Positions 26,088 through 34,435 of a DNA stretch of 64,000 bases are shown one piece after another (positions within the stretch are counted from its first letter, which is position 1; each line of letters starts with the position of its first letter). The DNA is taken from contig CAZQAE010000011.1 of assembly GCA_964591275.1 (NCBI GenBank), forward strand, positions 1-64,000. Direction: 5' to 3'. This DNA comes from G963674685 sp964591275. Lineage in GTDB: Bacteria > Lernaellota > Lernaellaia > JACKCT01. The notes beneath the pieces were generated by a model. The model worked only from the letters and a program-made list of their open reading frames with translations, ran no database searches and was not told the DNA's origin. The position numbers and the translations under genes are program-made.

Positions 26088-27047
26088 TTAGTTCTCCAGT
26101 TTCCAGCGAACGGTCATTCCCGGGCGGAGCCCATCGACAGGCTCCACGGGACGGGCTTTGACCTCAAAGCTTTTCAAATCGAAACTATTTTTATCGCTGG
26201 TGGCCTTCCATGTGGCGAAATCTCCCAGAGCGCTGATGTTGAAAACTTCCCAATCCACGGTTTTCCCCAAAGCGGGAATGGATGCGTGGATGATTCGCCC
26301 TTGTTGTATGTTTTTCAGTTTATCTTCACGGATCGAAAATGTGGCCCAAATATCGTCCATATTTACGACAGTGAGGATCGGATACCCGGTTGCAGCCAAC
26401 TCTCCTTCGTGAACAATGATCTTGGAAACAACGCCGCTTATCGGGGCATATTGGGTTGTCTCCTTATTGTAACTTTGTACCTCCGCAAGAGCCCCCTGAG
26501 CCCTATTCACCAAGGCTTCCAATGCTTCAAGCTGTTCGTCGCGGGCCCCTTTTTGGACCATGTCGTTTTTGGCCTCAGCCATGGCGAGTTGTTCGGTGGC
26601 AACGTTGAATTTGAACTCAACCTCGTCCAACTTCGCCTTGGGGATCGCCTTTTGGTCATAGAGAGCTTTTAGGCGATCATACATTTTCTTTGTAATGTCC
26701 ACTTGATGCCCTGCGGCATCCACTTGACGACGAACAGCTCTCTTTTCTTCTGGTCGGGTTCCTTTTCTCGCCATTTTCAGTTGGGCCTTCGCGGCGTCGA
26801 TGGCAGCGTTGACCTGCTCCACTTTCGCCTCAATGATGTCGCCTTCGAGCAACACCAGCTTTTGCCCCTTCTCAACTCGATCCCCTTCTTTTACGAAAAG
26901 CTCCGACACTCTCCCGGGGATCATCGAGGCCACGTCAATCTCCGTGGCGTCCGCCAATCCGGTCATCGAATCCACAGGATGGACGCCGTTGCCGCAAGCG
27001 CTTGAAACGAGAACCAATGCCATGATCACTGGAATTAAATTTTGCAT
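26088..27047 (-). CDS. HlyD/YbhG-family membrane fusion lipoprotein
   Basis: A 319-residue periplasmic adaptor linking the permeases to TolC. The signal sequence ends in VSSAC, so Cys18 may be lipidated. A biotinyl-lipoyl half motif (PGRVSELFVKEGDRVEKGQKLVLLEG) is followed by a long alpha-helical hairpin (about 70-185), the second lipoyl half (APISGVVSKIIVHEGELAATGYPIL) and a beta-barrel end. Its start lies inside the end of the TetR gene (13-base overlap), implying cotranslation. Confidence 0.9.
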   Translation of the reverse strand: MQNLIPVIMALVLVSSACGNGVHPVDSMTGLADATEIDVASMIPGRVSELFVKEGDRVEKGQKLVLLEGDIIEAKVEQVNAAIDAAKAQLKMARKGTRPEEKRAVRRQVDAAGHQVDITKKMYDRLKALYDQKAIPKAKLDEVEFKFNVATEQLAMAEAKNDMVQKGARDEQLEALEALVNRAQGALAEVQSYNKETTQYAPISGVVSKIIVHEGELAATGYPILTVVNMDDIWATFSIREDKLKNIQQGRIIHASIPALGKTVDWEVFNISALGDFATWKATSDKNSFDLKSFEVKARPVEPVDGLRPGMTVRWKLEN

Positions 27048-27745
27048 TCTTCGACCTCCCCCTTGAACATGTCGAGTTGGCTCCGTTTAGATGGCTGCAT
27101 CGCTTCGGGGCACGCCATGATTCCTTCAAAAACAAGCTTAATGATATGGTTTAGTGCATCCTCTTTATTTTTCGAGTCCGATAATTCAAGGTCCCAAATA
27201 GCCTCCCGCAGCAGTCGCCTTTGGGAATAGGCCAGGCAAAGTCCGATGACCGTCAACATGAGTTGATTCACGTCTAAATCGGGTCGGAAAGTCCCCTCTT
27301 TCACGCCACGATCCAAAACATTTTTCATATCCTCAAGCCCGGATGAAAGAACATTGACAAGCTCCCTGTCTTGCTTTTTGGAACACTGATTGCCCAGACT
27401 TTGCCATCCCAACAACCGAACGAATCCCAGGTTTTCGGAAAGAAACTCGAAAAGCCAACGGAGAAACATCATTGCCTGGTCATAGGGCTTTTGAGTCTCA
27501 TCAACCAATGATCTGCCGGCTTCTGATATTTTGGCCAGGTTGGAACGGAGCACCTCGAAATAAATGTCTTTCTTGCTTCCAAAATAGATGTAAATCAGGC
27601 GTTTGTTGCATCCAGCAGCCTTGGCGATTTCATCAACCCGAGCAGCGTCGAAACCTTTGTCCACGAAGATGACTTCAGCGGCTTTTAATAGTTCCTTTTT
27701 TGTATTTTCCGCGTTGCGCTGGTTTTTTTGGCGAGTCTTTCCCAT
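27035..27745 (-). CDS. TetR-family transcriptional repressor of the efflux operon
   Basis: A 236-residue regulator. The N-terminal HTH is clear: TKKELLKAAEVIFVDKGFDAARVDEIAKAAGCNKRLIYIYFGSKKDIY. The C-terminal half is a helical ligand-binding and dimerisation domain. The start is ATG at 27743-27745, one base after the TolC stop (TGAaATG). It lies inside the operon between tolC and hlyD, so it should be transcribed from the promoter it controls and act by negative autoregulation at the palindrome 29267-29286. The ligand is unknown, probably a toxic or amphipathic compound. Confidence 0.9.
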   Translation of the reverse strand: MGKTRQKNQRNAENTKKELLKAAEVIFVDKGFDAARVDEIAKAAGCNKRLIYIYFGSKKDIYFEVLRSNLAKISEAGRSLVDETQKPYDQAMMFLRWLFEFLSENLGFVRLLGWQSLGNQCSKKQDRELVNVLSSGLEDMKNVLDRGVKEGTFRPDLDVNQLMLTVIGLCLAYSQRRLLREAIWDLELSDSKNKEDALNHIIKLVFEGIMACPEAMQPSKRSQLDMFKGEVEECKI

Positions 27746-27746
27746 T

Positions 27747-29249
27747 TCATTTCCTACTTTCTTTGACTGCCTGCCGATCAATGTTGCCGATAGGAGCGCG
27801 ATCCAGGGACGATGCCTTCAAGGGTTCCTCGGACAGAACCGGGCTTTCTCCGATGGCCAAATAAAGAGAGTATATGGAAGTCAATAGGTCGTAGCGGGCA
27901 GATATGTGGTCGCTTTTCGCCTTGACGCCAAGGGTTTGTGCATCCAAAACATCCACGGAGGTCGCCATATTTTCCTTGAAACGGAGTTGCTGGATCCGTA
28001 AGTTTTCTTGCGCCTGATCCACAGCCTTGCGGCTCGCTTCAACGCGCTGATCGGCGGATGTCCACGCCAGATAACACTTTTGAACCTCCAGCCGAATCAG
28101 GTTTTGAACCTCTCTTTTCCGAATATCCACTTGGCGGCTTTTGGCATTTTCCGCCTGAGCTTCGTAGTAGTTGCTCCCCCAGTTCCAAAGATCCCACTTC
28201 AAGGCAAGGCCCACGAAGCGCTCTTCTTCCTGGGACAACATAATGCCCTCCGTATACTGCCACCGGCCGATGGCGGCGAGTTGCGGGGTCAGATTCCACC
28301 AGGATATTTTCCCGACGGCTTTGGCCGCCTTGGCCTTTTGCGTCAAGGCGGAAAGATCTTTTCTGTTTTGAAGGGCTCGCTTTCGGGATTCCGAAAGGGA
28401 CACATTCCAATCCTTGGCGTGTTCAAAATCGACGCTTTTCACCTGAATATCGAAATCGACCGGAAGTCCAACAATATTGGCCAAAACCGAACGCATAAGG
28501 GCCACACCGGATTGGGCTCGGATAAGCATCTGCCTCGCATTAGCGAGCTTCACTTCCGCCGTCAATATCTCATTTTTTCCGATGAATTCCGCCCGGTAGA
28601 ACTCCATCGCCTGATCGACATGGGCTGAAATCGTATCCACTGCTGATTGAGCAACCCTCTCCAATTCCTGAACCTTCAAAAGAAGGAAATAATTTTCAAT
28701 CGTCTTGTAGGCAACCTCGCGACGGGTGCGCTCAAAAAGGTCGGTTCTTGCATTTTCACCGGCCCTCCCGGCTTGATAGCCATGGTAGACCGAAAAAAGA
28801 GGCGTAATCGGCTGCATGAGAGTTAGCGATAATTCTCTGGTCTCCGATGAACGCAGCTCTATGGGTTGAATCGGTTCAAGGACCAAATCCAGCGCCCTTT
28901 GCGTGAGACTGGCGTATTTCGGTTTGAGCACCACGTAGTCCATGGGATCAAGTTCATAGGAATCATCCCATCGCAAAATATTCCCCTCAACTTTCAGCGA
29001 GGGGCCGAATTTCCCACGAACACTCTTCTTTACAGCCGTTGCCTCTTCCAGTTCTGCCTGGGAGCGTTGGATGGACAAGTTGTTTTTCATGGCCATTTCC
29101 AAGGCGTCGGAAAGAGTCAGTATCTCCGCCGAGACGACCCTAGGAAAAAGGAGGATGGCCAGGATAAAAAAAAGCGCTTTGGGGAAATTAGCCAAGCGAC
29201 TCTTTTTTTCCGCTTGATTTTCAAAATTTTCGTTTTTCTTGCGTGTCAT
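27747..29249 (-). CDS. TolC-family outer membrane efflux protein
   Basis: A 500-residue outer-membrane channel. A lysine-rich start and hydrophobic segment (FPKALFFILAILLFPRVVSA) form the signal peptide. The mature protein has two homologous OEP halves: ILTLSDALEMAMKNNLSIQRSQAELEEA opens the first, and the ESRKRALQNRKDLSALTQKAKAAKA region the second, each with long alpha-helices. It is the first gene after the operator and promoter. No good Shine-Dalgarno sequence is visible before the ATG. Confidence 0.9.
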   Translation of the reverse strand: MTRKKNENFENQAEKKSRLANFPKALFFILAILLFPRVVSAEILTLSDALEMAMKNNLSIQRSQAELEEATAVKKSVRGKFGPSLKVEGNILRWDDSYELDPMDYVVLKPKYASLTQRALDLVLEPIQPIELRSSETRELSLTLMQPITPLFSVYHGYQAGRAGENARTDLFERTRREVAYKTIENYFLLLKVQELERVAQSAVDTISAHVDQAMEFYRAEFIGKNEILTAEVKLANARQMLIRAQSGVALMRSVLANIVGLPVDFDIQVKSVDFEHAKDWNVSLSESRKRALQNRKDLSALTQKAKAAKAVGKISWWNLTPQLAAIGRWQYTEGIMLSQEEERFVGLALKWDLWNWGSNYYEAQAENAKSRQVDIRKREVQNLIRLEVQKCYLAWTSADQRVEASRKAVDQAQENLRIQQLRFKENMATSVDVLDAQTLGVKAKSDHISARYDLLTSIYSLYLAIGESPVLSEEPLKASSLDRAPIGNIDRQAVKESRK

Positions 29250-29266
29250 GGGTTCGCCATCCGTAG

Positions 29267-29286
29267 GTAACTAACCGGTTAGTTAC
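29267..29286. promoter_or_regulatory. TetR operator: 20-bp perfect palindrome
   Basis: GTAACTAACCGGTTAGTTAC is a perfect inverted repeat centred on CCGG. It starts directly after the -10 box and covers the expected start point of the tolC-tetR-hlyD-permease transcript, where bound repressor would block initiation. Assignment to the TetR at 27035-27745 is inferred from position. Confidence 0.85.
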
Positions 29287-29315
29287 TTAATAATCCTTAG
29301 CACCAACGCTGTCAA
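29287..29315 (-). promoter_or_regulatory. Sigma-70-type promoter of the efflux operon
   Basis: On the minus strand, consensus TTGACA (plus coordinates 29310-29315), a 17-base spacer and TATTAA (29287-29292) form a promoter facing tolC. The -10 box touches the operator palindrome. Confidence 0.8.
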
Positions 29316-29448
29316 GAAAAATGCGAAAATATTTCTACAGGACTCCCTCGCTCAAACTCTTTCGTCAGAAACATTCCCATATAGATGAATTCTCGACTTG
29401 ACACAAAGACGCGCGATGTGTACTCGGCGCGTGGAAATGAGGGACGAT

Positions 29449-29982
29449 ATGAAAATCAATAATTCTCAAAGCGCTCTTGAACAAATACAGCAATTTCATC
29501 AAGAGGTGGACAGGTTCGCCTCCGAGCTTAGGGGCAAACTGGGAAATCGAATCCGATGCCGCCTCGGCTGCTCGGAATGCTGCGTGGATGATTTAACCGT
29601 TTTTACAATCGAAGCTCTGTGCATAAAATCCGAGTTCGCAAAGCTTCTTGAAACTGAGTCCCCCGCGTCCGAAGGCGCTTGTGCTTTTCTCGATGAGGCC
29701 GGCGCCTGCCGCATTTACAGCGCCCGGCCATATGTATGCCGCACGCAGGGTCTGCCCATCCGCTGGTTTGACGAAATGGAAAGCGGGCAAATCGCCGAGT
29801 ACAGGGACATCTGCCCCGTAAATGACGAAGGCCCACCCATCGAAGGATTTGAAGAAAAACTGTTTTTGACCATCGGACCCTTTGAGGATCGCCTACGCGC
29901 CATCCAAAGCGCCTTCGACCATGATAAAATGAAACGGGTGCGGCTGCGGGATTTGTTTGAGGCGAATTGCATATTATTTTAA
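29449..29982 (+). CDS. YkgJ-family cysteine cluster protein
   Basis: A 177-residue cytoplasmic protein with the C-x3-C-x2-CC motif RCRLGCSECC, then GACRIYSARPYVCRTQG and DICPVN, giving the eight-cysteine set of the YkgJ family, thought to bind Zn2+ or an Fe-S cluster. Start ATG at 29449 is chosen because GAGGGA lies six to ten bases upstream; earlier in-frame Mets lack such a site. Function is unknown for the family. It is divergent from the efflux operon. Confidence 0.82.
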   Translation: MKINNSQSALEQIQQFHQEVDRFASELRGKLGNRIRCRLGCSECCVDDLTVFTIEALCIKSEFAKLLETESPASEGACAFLDEAGACRIYSARPYVCRTQGLPIRWFDEMESGQIAEYRDICPVNDEGPPIEGFEEKLFLTIGPFEDRLRAIQSAFDHDKMKRVRLRDLFEANCILF

Positions 29983-29983
29983 A

Positions 29984-30000
29984 ATGGAAGAAACTTCCAT
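29984..30000. terminator. Seven-pair hairpin after the YkgJ gene
   Basis: ATGGAAG (29984-29990) and CTTCCAT (29994-30000) form a perfect stem with a three-base loop directly after the stop codon. T-rich sequence follows only on the minus strand, so its role as a plus-strand terminator is doubtful. Confidence 0.3.
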
Positions 30001-30039
30001 CCGCGCTATGTTCACAAGCAAAAGCCTAAGGGAGAATTT

Positions 30040-31290
30040 ATGCCCAGGAAAAAAAGTCAGAAGAAAAGCACTGCCGCTGAAAAAGAATATGCCCAGGAAC
30101 TGATCGCACGGATCGTCCGCGAATGCCCGCGTCGCCAACCGACCAGCGAAGACGAACGACGCTCCCAGATGATGATGAAGGAGGAATTTGAAAACATCGG
30201 TCTTTCCACCGAGGTTCAGGATTTTGAATTCAACGACAATTTATATGCCAACATTGCTCTCCATTTCGGCCTGGGGACTGTCGGCACAATGGTTTCAGGT
30301 GTTTTTCCACTGGGAGGTTTGGCGCTCCACAGTCTGGCATCAGGATCGTATTGGGCCGATTCCACGCGGCGCGCCTATATCCTTCGACGCCTGCTTCGTT
30401 TTAAGCCATCCCAAAATCTTCTCGCGACCATGCCCGCGGAAGGTTCGCCTGATCTTCGCGTTGTTTTTCTGGCCCATGCCGATGCGGCCTTCACTGGCCT
30501 CTTATTCAATCCGGATTTCATAAAAAAATTCAGCGGCAATCCCCCAAAAGGGCTTGGTTTCATCAAACGGTCTATGGCCTTCGCTACGCAGACTCAGGCG
30601 GCACTGACGGGATTCGATACACTGCGCATTTTCCTCGGTCCGCTGACTTGGCCCCTGCGCCCCATCGAATATGCCCTGACGATTCCTTCAATGATCGCGC
30701 TGGGCTTGAACCTGCAAGTTGTTTTACGCAACGAGATCGTACCGGGCGCCAACGACAATTTGAGCGCCGTCGCGGCACTTCCAATTCTCGCGCAAAGACT
30801 CGGGCCGAAAAAACCGAAAAACGTGGAATACGTTTTCGCCATCACCGGTTGCGAGGAAGCCAGTCTCGGCGGCGGCGACGCCTTGGCGAAAGCCATGGAG
30901 GGTGTATGGGACAAAAAACGCACGGTAATCATCGGTCTCGACGGCCTGTCCGGGGGTGATCTGAACTTCGCGGAAATGGAGGGCGAAGTCATCAAAACCC
31001 CGATCCCGGAATGGCTCGGCAACGTGGCCCGGGAAACCGCAGCGTCGGACCCAAAATTTGATGAAGTGAAAGGCTTTGAAATCCCCGTGGGTGGAACAGA
31101 CGTCGCAGCCTTTCTCGCCCATGGATGGGAAGGCGTCTGCATGATCTGCGTGGACCATGAAATCGGCGCTCCCCGCAATTATCATTCGCCAGAGGACACG
31201 CCGGAAAACCTGGACTACGACAAGCTCATGTACTCCATCGAATTTACGGAAAAACTGGCAAGAAACATCCTGAAATATCGGCTGGTTTAA
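30040..31290 (+). CDS. M28-family zinc peptidase-like protein
   Basis: A 416-residue protein with aminopeptidase-type M28 ligands in order: FLAHADAAF (His and Asp), GANDNLSAVA (bridging Asp), TGCEEASLG (catalytic Glu pair), IGLDGL (Asp) and NYHSPEDTPENLD (His). Two hydrophobic stretches, about residues 65-105 and 190-235, are inserted in the fold and could anchor it in the membrane. No signal peptide is seen; the N-terminus is lysine-rich. Ligands are conserved, so it is probably active; the substrate is unknown. It runs directly into the GT-C gene 21 bases downstream. Confidence 0.82.
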   Translation: MPRKKSQKKSTAAEKEYAQELIARIVRECPRRQPTSEDERRSQMMMKEEFENIGLSTEVQDFEFNDNLYANIALHFGLGTVGTMVSGVFPLGGLALHSLASGSYWADSTRRAYILRRLLRFKPSQNLLATMPAEGSPDLRVVFLAHADAAFTGLLFNPDFIKKFSGNPPKGLGFIKRSMAFATQTQAALTGFDTLRIFLGPLTWPLRPIEYALTIPSMIALGLNLQVVLRNEIVPGANDNLSAVAALPILAQRLGPKKPKNVEYVFAITGCEEASLGGGDALAKAMEGVWDKKRTVIIGLDGLSGGDLNFAEMEGEVIKTPIPEWLGNVARETAASDPKFDEVKGFEIPVGGTDVAAFLAHGWEGVCMICVDHEIGAPRNYHSPEDTPENLDYDKLMYSIEFTEKLARNILKYRLV

Positions 31291-31310
31291 AAATCTGGCC
31301 GGGAAAAAAT

Positions 31311-33149
31311 ATGCGAAACGTTAAAGTCTTTTTTCTGGCCCTGGCCGTGCTCCTTGTGGCCAAGGCGGCGCTGATCGTTTTCAGCGGCGGAAGCCCTCAA
31401 AGCGGCCTGAACTTCCTGCGCCCGGTGGACGACGCCTACATTTCGCACCGATACGCAGCTAATCTAGCCGAAGGGCGCGGCCTGGTTTACAACATTGGCG
31501 AGCGCGTCGAAGGCGGGACAACTTTTTCATTCATAGCCCTTCTTTCGTTTTTCGGATTCCTGGGCATAAATCGACTGGACATTGTTGCCGTCATCTTCGG
31601 CCTGCTGGCCACCGCAACCCTCGCCATGCTGGTCTGGCGCTTTATGCAATCACGGCGCGACGGCCCTGCCCAATGGCCTGACAAATTCATCTTTGGCTAT
31701 CTGTGCGTGGGCGTTACGGCGCTGGTGTGGAGTTGGTCGGGCATGGAAACGCCGATTTTGGCGCTGATAATCTTCGCGGCCTTCCTGAGTCATCTGCGCG
31801 AGATCAAAGACAACCGACTGCCTATTTTTAGTGCCCTTTTCACTGTGCTGGCCGGATTGACGCATCCAGAGGCGATCCTCGTCGCCACTGTCCTGGGCAT
31901 GTCGTGGCTGATTCCATTTTCCAAAAAACGGTGTGCACTCGGCGTTCTTTACGGCGCAATCGTCGTAGCCCTTTTCGGCGGCTACTGGCTTTGGCGATGG
32001 CGGTACTTCGGGCATCTGATGCCCAACACTTTTTACGCCAAAGCGGCCGGCGGCGGTCTGGACATGGCCAAAAGCGGACTGATTTACGTGCGCGTCGCGC
32101 TTTTCTCGGCCCTTTTTCCGATCATTCTGGCAGCCTTTGCCCACGCCAGCTTCAGATCCCGAGGAAAACTTATTTTCGCCGGAATCGCTGTCATGTTTTT
32201 CGTTCTCATCTTCCAAAACATGGCTCTTTTCGCCTGCATGGGAATGCTGATCTGGTGGGCGCTGAAAAACAGGGATGTGGTGAAAAAGCAGCCACGATGG
32301 GTGTGGCTGTTTGCATCTTATACCTTCGTGCATCTAGCCGTGGTCATAAAAGTCGGCGGGGATTTCTATCCTTTTCATCGTTTCATCTGGCCCGTATTGC
32401 CTTTATGCCTGCTGGTTATCTGGAAATTCTGGCGCGACGCTGCAGACCGGCAGGACAAGGCGACGACAGACGATGAGCAAGCGCCAGTCAAAAGCCCCGC
32501 TATCTCTGTTGCGAAGCTTGTTTTGATCATCATGGCGATCAACCTGTGGTCTTATACGTACACCTTCCAGGGCTTCATCCACAGCGAGCTTCAGCGCGTG
32601 GTCAAAAATTTCGCCGAAGTTGGAAAATCTATGCGCAAATCAATGCCCGCCGACGCGACTGTGGCAACACTTCCCATCGGAGCATTGGGTTATTTTTCCA
32701 AACTGCGCATTCACGACATGATGGGCCTTGTCGATAAACACATAGCGCACATCGACATGGATTCGGAACGCGGCATCATCGGACACTCCAAATTTGATCA
32801 CGCCTATACTCTGAATACGCGCCCGGAAGCCGTAGTAGTCCTGCCCAGTCTTTACAAGGATAGCGAAAAGGGTTTCAAAAAATGGATCGACGAAAATGCT
32901 CTGGCGCCCACGCAATACCGCATTTACGAGCAGCCAGCTCTGCGTGAGGAATACAGGCTCGTCAAGCTGCCCGTTAAAAAGGGCTGGGTGGCGTTTGGGT
33001 TTTTACGGAAAGACCTCGTTGGGAATACTTTCTACAGCGCCTTTCATCCCATGAGCTTTGAGCAAACGGAAGCAGCCTTCAAAACTCCCGAACGAGCGGC
33101 TTCCCATCCACTTCACGGCAAGACTTTCGGAATCTGGTCATTTAAATAG
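31311..33149 (+). CDS. GT-C membrane glycosyltransferase (AftB/ArnT-like)
   Basis: A 612-residue protein with about nine to ten membrane helices and a soluble C-terminal domain (about 430-612). The first periplasmic loop has DDAYISHRYAANLAEGRGLVYN and GERVEGGTTF, a signature I know from AftB-like arabinosyltransferases and related GT-C proteins; the Asp pair is the usual catalytic site. Such enzymes use polyprenyl-phosphate sugars on the periplasmic side. Cotranscription with the M28 gene is likely. The acceptor is unknown. Confidence 0.75.
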   Translation: MRNVKVFFLALAVLLVAKAALIVFSGGSPQSGLNFLRPVDDAYISHRYAANLAEGRGLVYNIGERVEGGTTFSFIALLSFFGFLGINRLDIVAVIFGLLATATLAMLVWRFMQSRRDGPAQWPDKFIFGYLCVGVTALVWSWSGMETPILALIIFAAFLSHLREIKDNRLPIFSALFTVLAGLTHPEAILVATVLGMSWLIPFSKKRCALGVLYGAIVVALFGGYWLWRWRYFGHLMPNTFYAKAAGGGLDMAKSGLIYVRVALFSALFPIILAAFAHASFRSRGKLIFAGIAVMFFVLIFQNMALFACMGMLIWWALKNRDVVKKQPRWVWLFASYTFVHLAVVIKVGGDFYPFHRFIWPVLPLCLLVIWKFWRDAADRQDKATTDDEQAPVKSPAISVAKLVLIIMAINLWSYTYTFQGFIHSELQRVVKNFAEVGKSMRKSMPADATVATLPIGALGYFSKLRIHDMMGLVDKHIAHIDMDSERGIIGHSKFDHAYTLNTRPEAVVVLPSLYKDSEKGFKKWIDENALAPTQYRIYEQPALREEYRLVKLPVKKGWVAFGFLRKDLVGNTFYSAFHPMSFEQTEAAFKTPERAASHPLHGKTFGIWSFK

Positions 33150-33160
33150 CGCACCGGCGC

Positions 33161-34435
33161 TCATTCGATTTCCATGGCCCTTCGCATCATATCGATACGA
33201 TCAGCACCTGTTGCAAACTCCGCTCCCTTTTCAAGCACCTGCTTTGCCGCTTCCGTGTCCCCGATCCGGAGGAAAATCCGTGAAGCCGCGCGGGCGGAGC
33301 GCACGCAAATATCGCGATAGTGCGGCCAACGTTCAATGATGCCCACATATCTTAGCGCGGCCTTCTTTTTCATGCCCAAGTCGTATTCACACTCTGCCAT
33401 CAGAAAATTGGCCTGAGCAAAGCCCGTACCAGGCGCATCCATGTCAACGACGTTTTTCAGCAAATGAATCACATCATTCAATCGCCCCCGACCCAGCCAA
33501 ATATGCGCAATTTTGTTTCGCAATTCAACACCGACGTTCCTGATGGCGTCGATGGCTTTATCCAGGCGCTCCGGCCCGGCATGAGAAGCAAGGTACTCCA
33601 CAATTTCCTTTTTACCCGGAGGACCCTCCCTTCCAGACATGGCAAAGCGGACGATATCCTCCAACTCGCCTTTCACCGGGATTTGATTTGCGCGCAAAGC
33701 AGTTTTCAACCTGGAGCCGGTGGTATGCAAACTCGCCAAAGCGCCAATTTGGCGAATCAGTTGCTCACCGCCTTCCAGCAAGTAACCGACGCGGATTTTC
33801 GCCAGCAGATCGGCATTAAATTCCAATCGTTCATTCAGCGCCGCCAACAGGCTCCAAACAACGGCTTTGCGTAAGATAGCGGTCGAAAAATCGGAAGAGG
33901 TATTTTCCCTTATGAAAGCATCTATTTTCTGTTGATAATCGGGAGCTAAACTGGAGGAAAATAATTCCACGAGAATCAATTGCGAAAGTTCCTCCTGCGC
34001 GATGCGACCCTGGTGATAATCCCAATAACGTGATGTCAAATCACGATAGATTTCCTTTGCCTTTTCAGCATGACCTCTTTCAGAATACAGCCCGGCGACT
34101 ATCAGCAGGGCCTTGGCCTGTGCAATTCTCTTTGGACCTTTGGCGGCCTCAAGACATGTATTCAACGCACTTAGGTTGTCATCCTGAGTCTCTAAAATGT
34201 TGCACGCCTTCCAGAACAAGTGGTCGCGCTGCCGTTGATTCGTCTGATGCCGGGCGCCAATTATGTAAAGAGCGGTTGCCCGTTTCAAACCGCCGCCCTG
34301 CTCAAGAAGGGCCCCAGCTTCATCTTCCACGCGATCGACTGACCAGAATCTTGGCGATGCCAGAAATACGGTCGTAAAACCCGCCAAAATGCCCAGTGCA
34401 AAAAAAATAATCAGTCCTGTCCAGATTTTTTTCAC
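33161..34435 (-). CDS. Membrane-anchored TPR-like helical repeat protein
   Basis: A 424-residue protein with one N-terminal membrane helix (WTGLIIFFALGILAGFTTVFLA) and an all-helical periplasmic part with TPR-like units (AKALLIVAGLYSERGHAEKAKEIYRDL, NFLMAECEYDLGMKKKAALRYVGIIERWPH). It starts with GTG at 34435, overlapping the SGNH gene's TGA as GTGA, so the two are coupled. It is the last gene of the six-gene minus-strand envelope operon. It probably acts as a scaffold; partners are unknown. Confidence 0.7.
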   Translation of the reverse strand: MKKIWTGLIIFFALGILAGFTTVFLASPRFWSVDRVEDEAGALLEQGGGLKRATALYIIGARHQTNQRQRDHLFWKACNILETQDDNLSALNTCLEAAKGPKRIAQAKALLIVAGLYSERGHAEKAKEIYRDLTSRYWDYHQGRIAQEELSQLILVELFSSSLAPDYQQKIDAFIRENTSSDFSTAILRKAVVWSLLAALNERLEFNADLLAKIRVGYLLEGGEQLIRQIGALASLHTTGSRLKTALRANQIPVKGELEDIVRFAMSGREGPPGKKEIVEYLASHAGPERLDKAIDAIRNVGVELRNKIAHIWLGRGRLNDVIHLLKNVVDMDAPGTGFAQANFLMAECEYDLGMKKKAALRYVGIIERWPHYRDICVRSARAASRIFLRIGDTEAAKQVLEKGAEFATGADRIDMMRRAMEIE

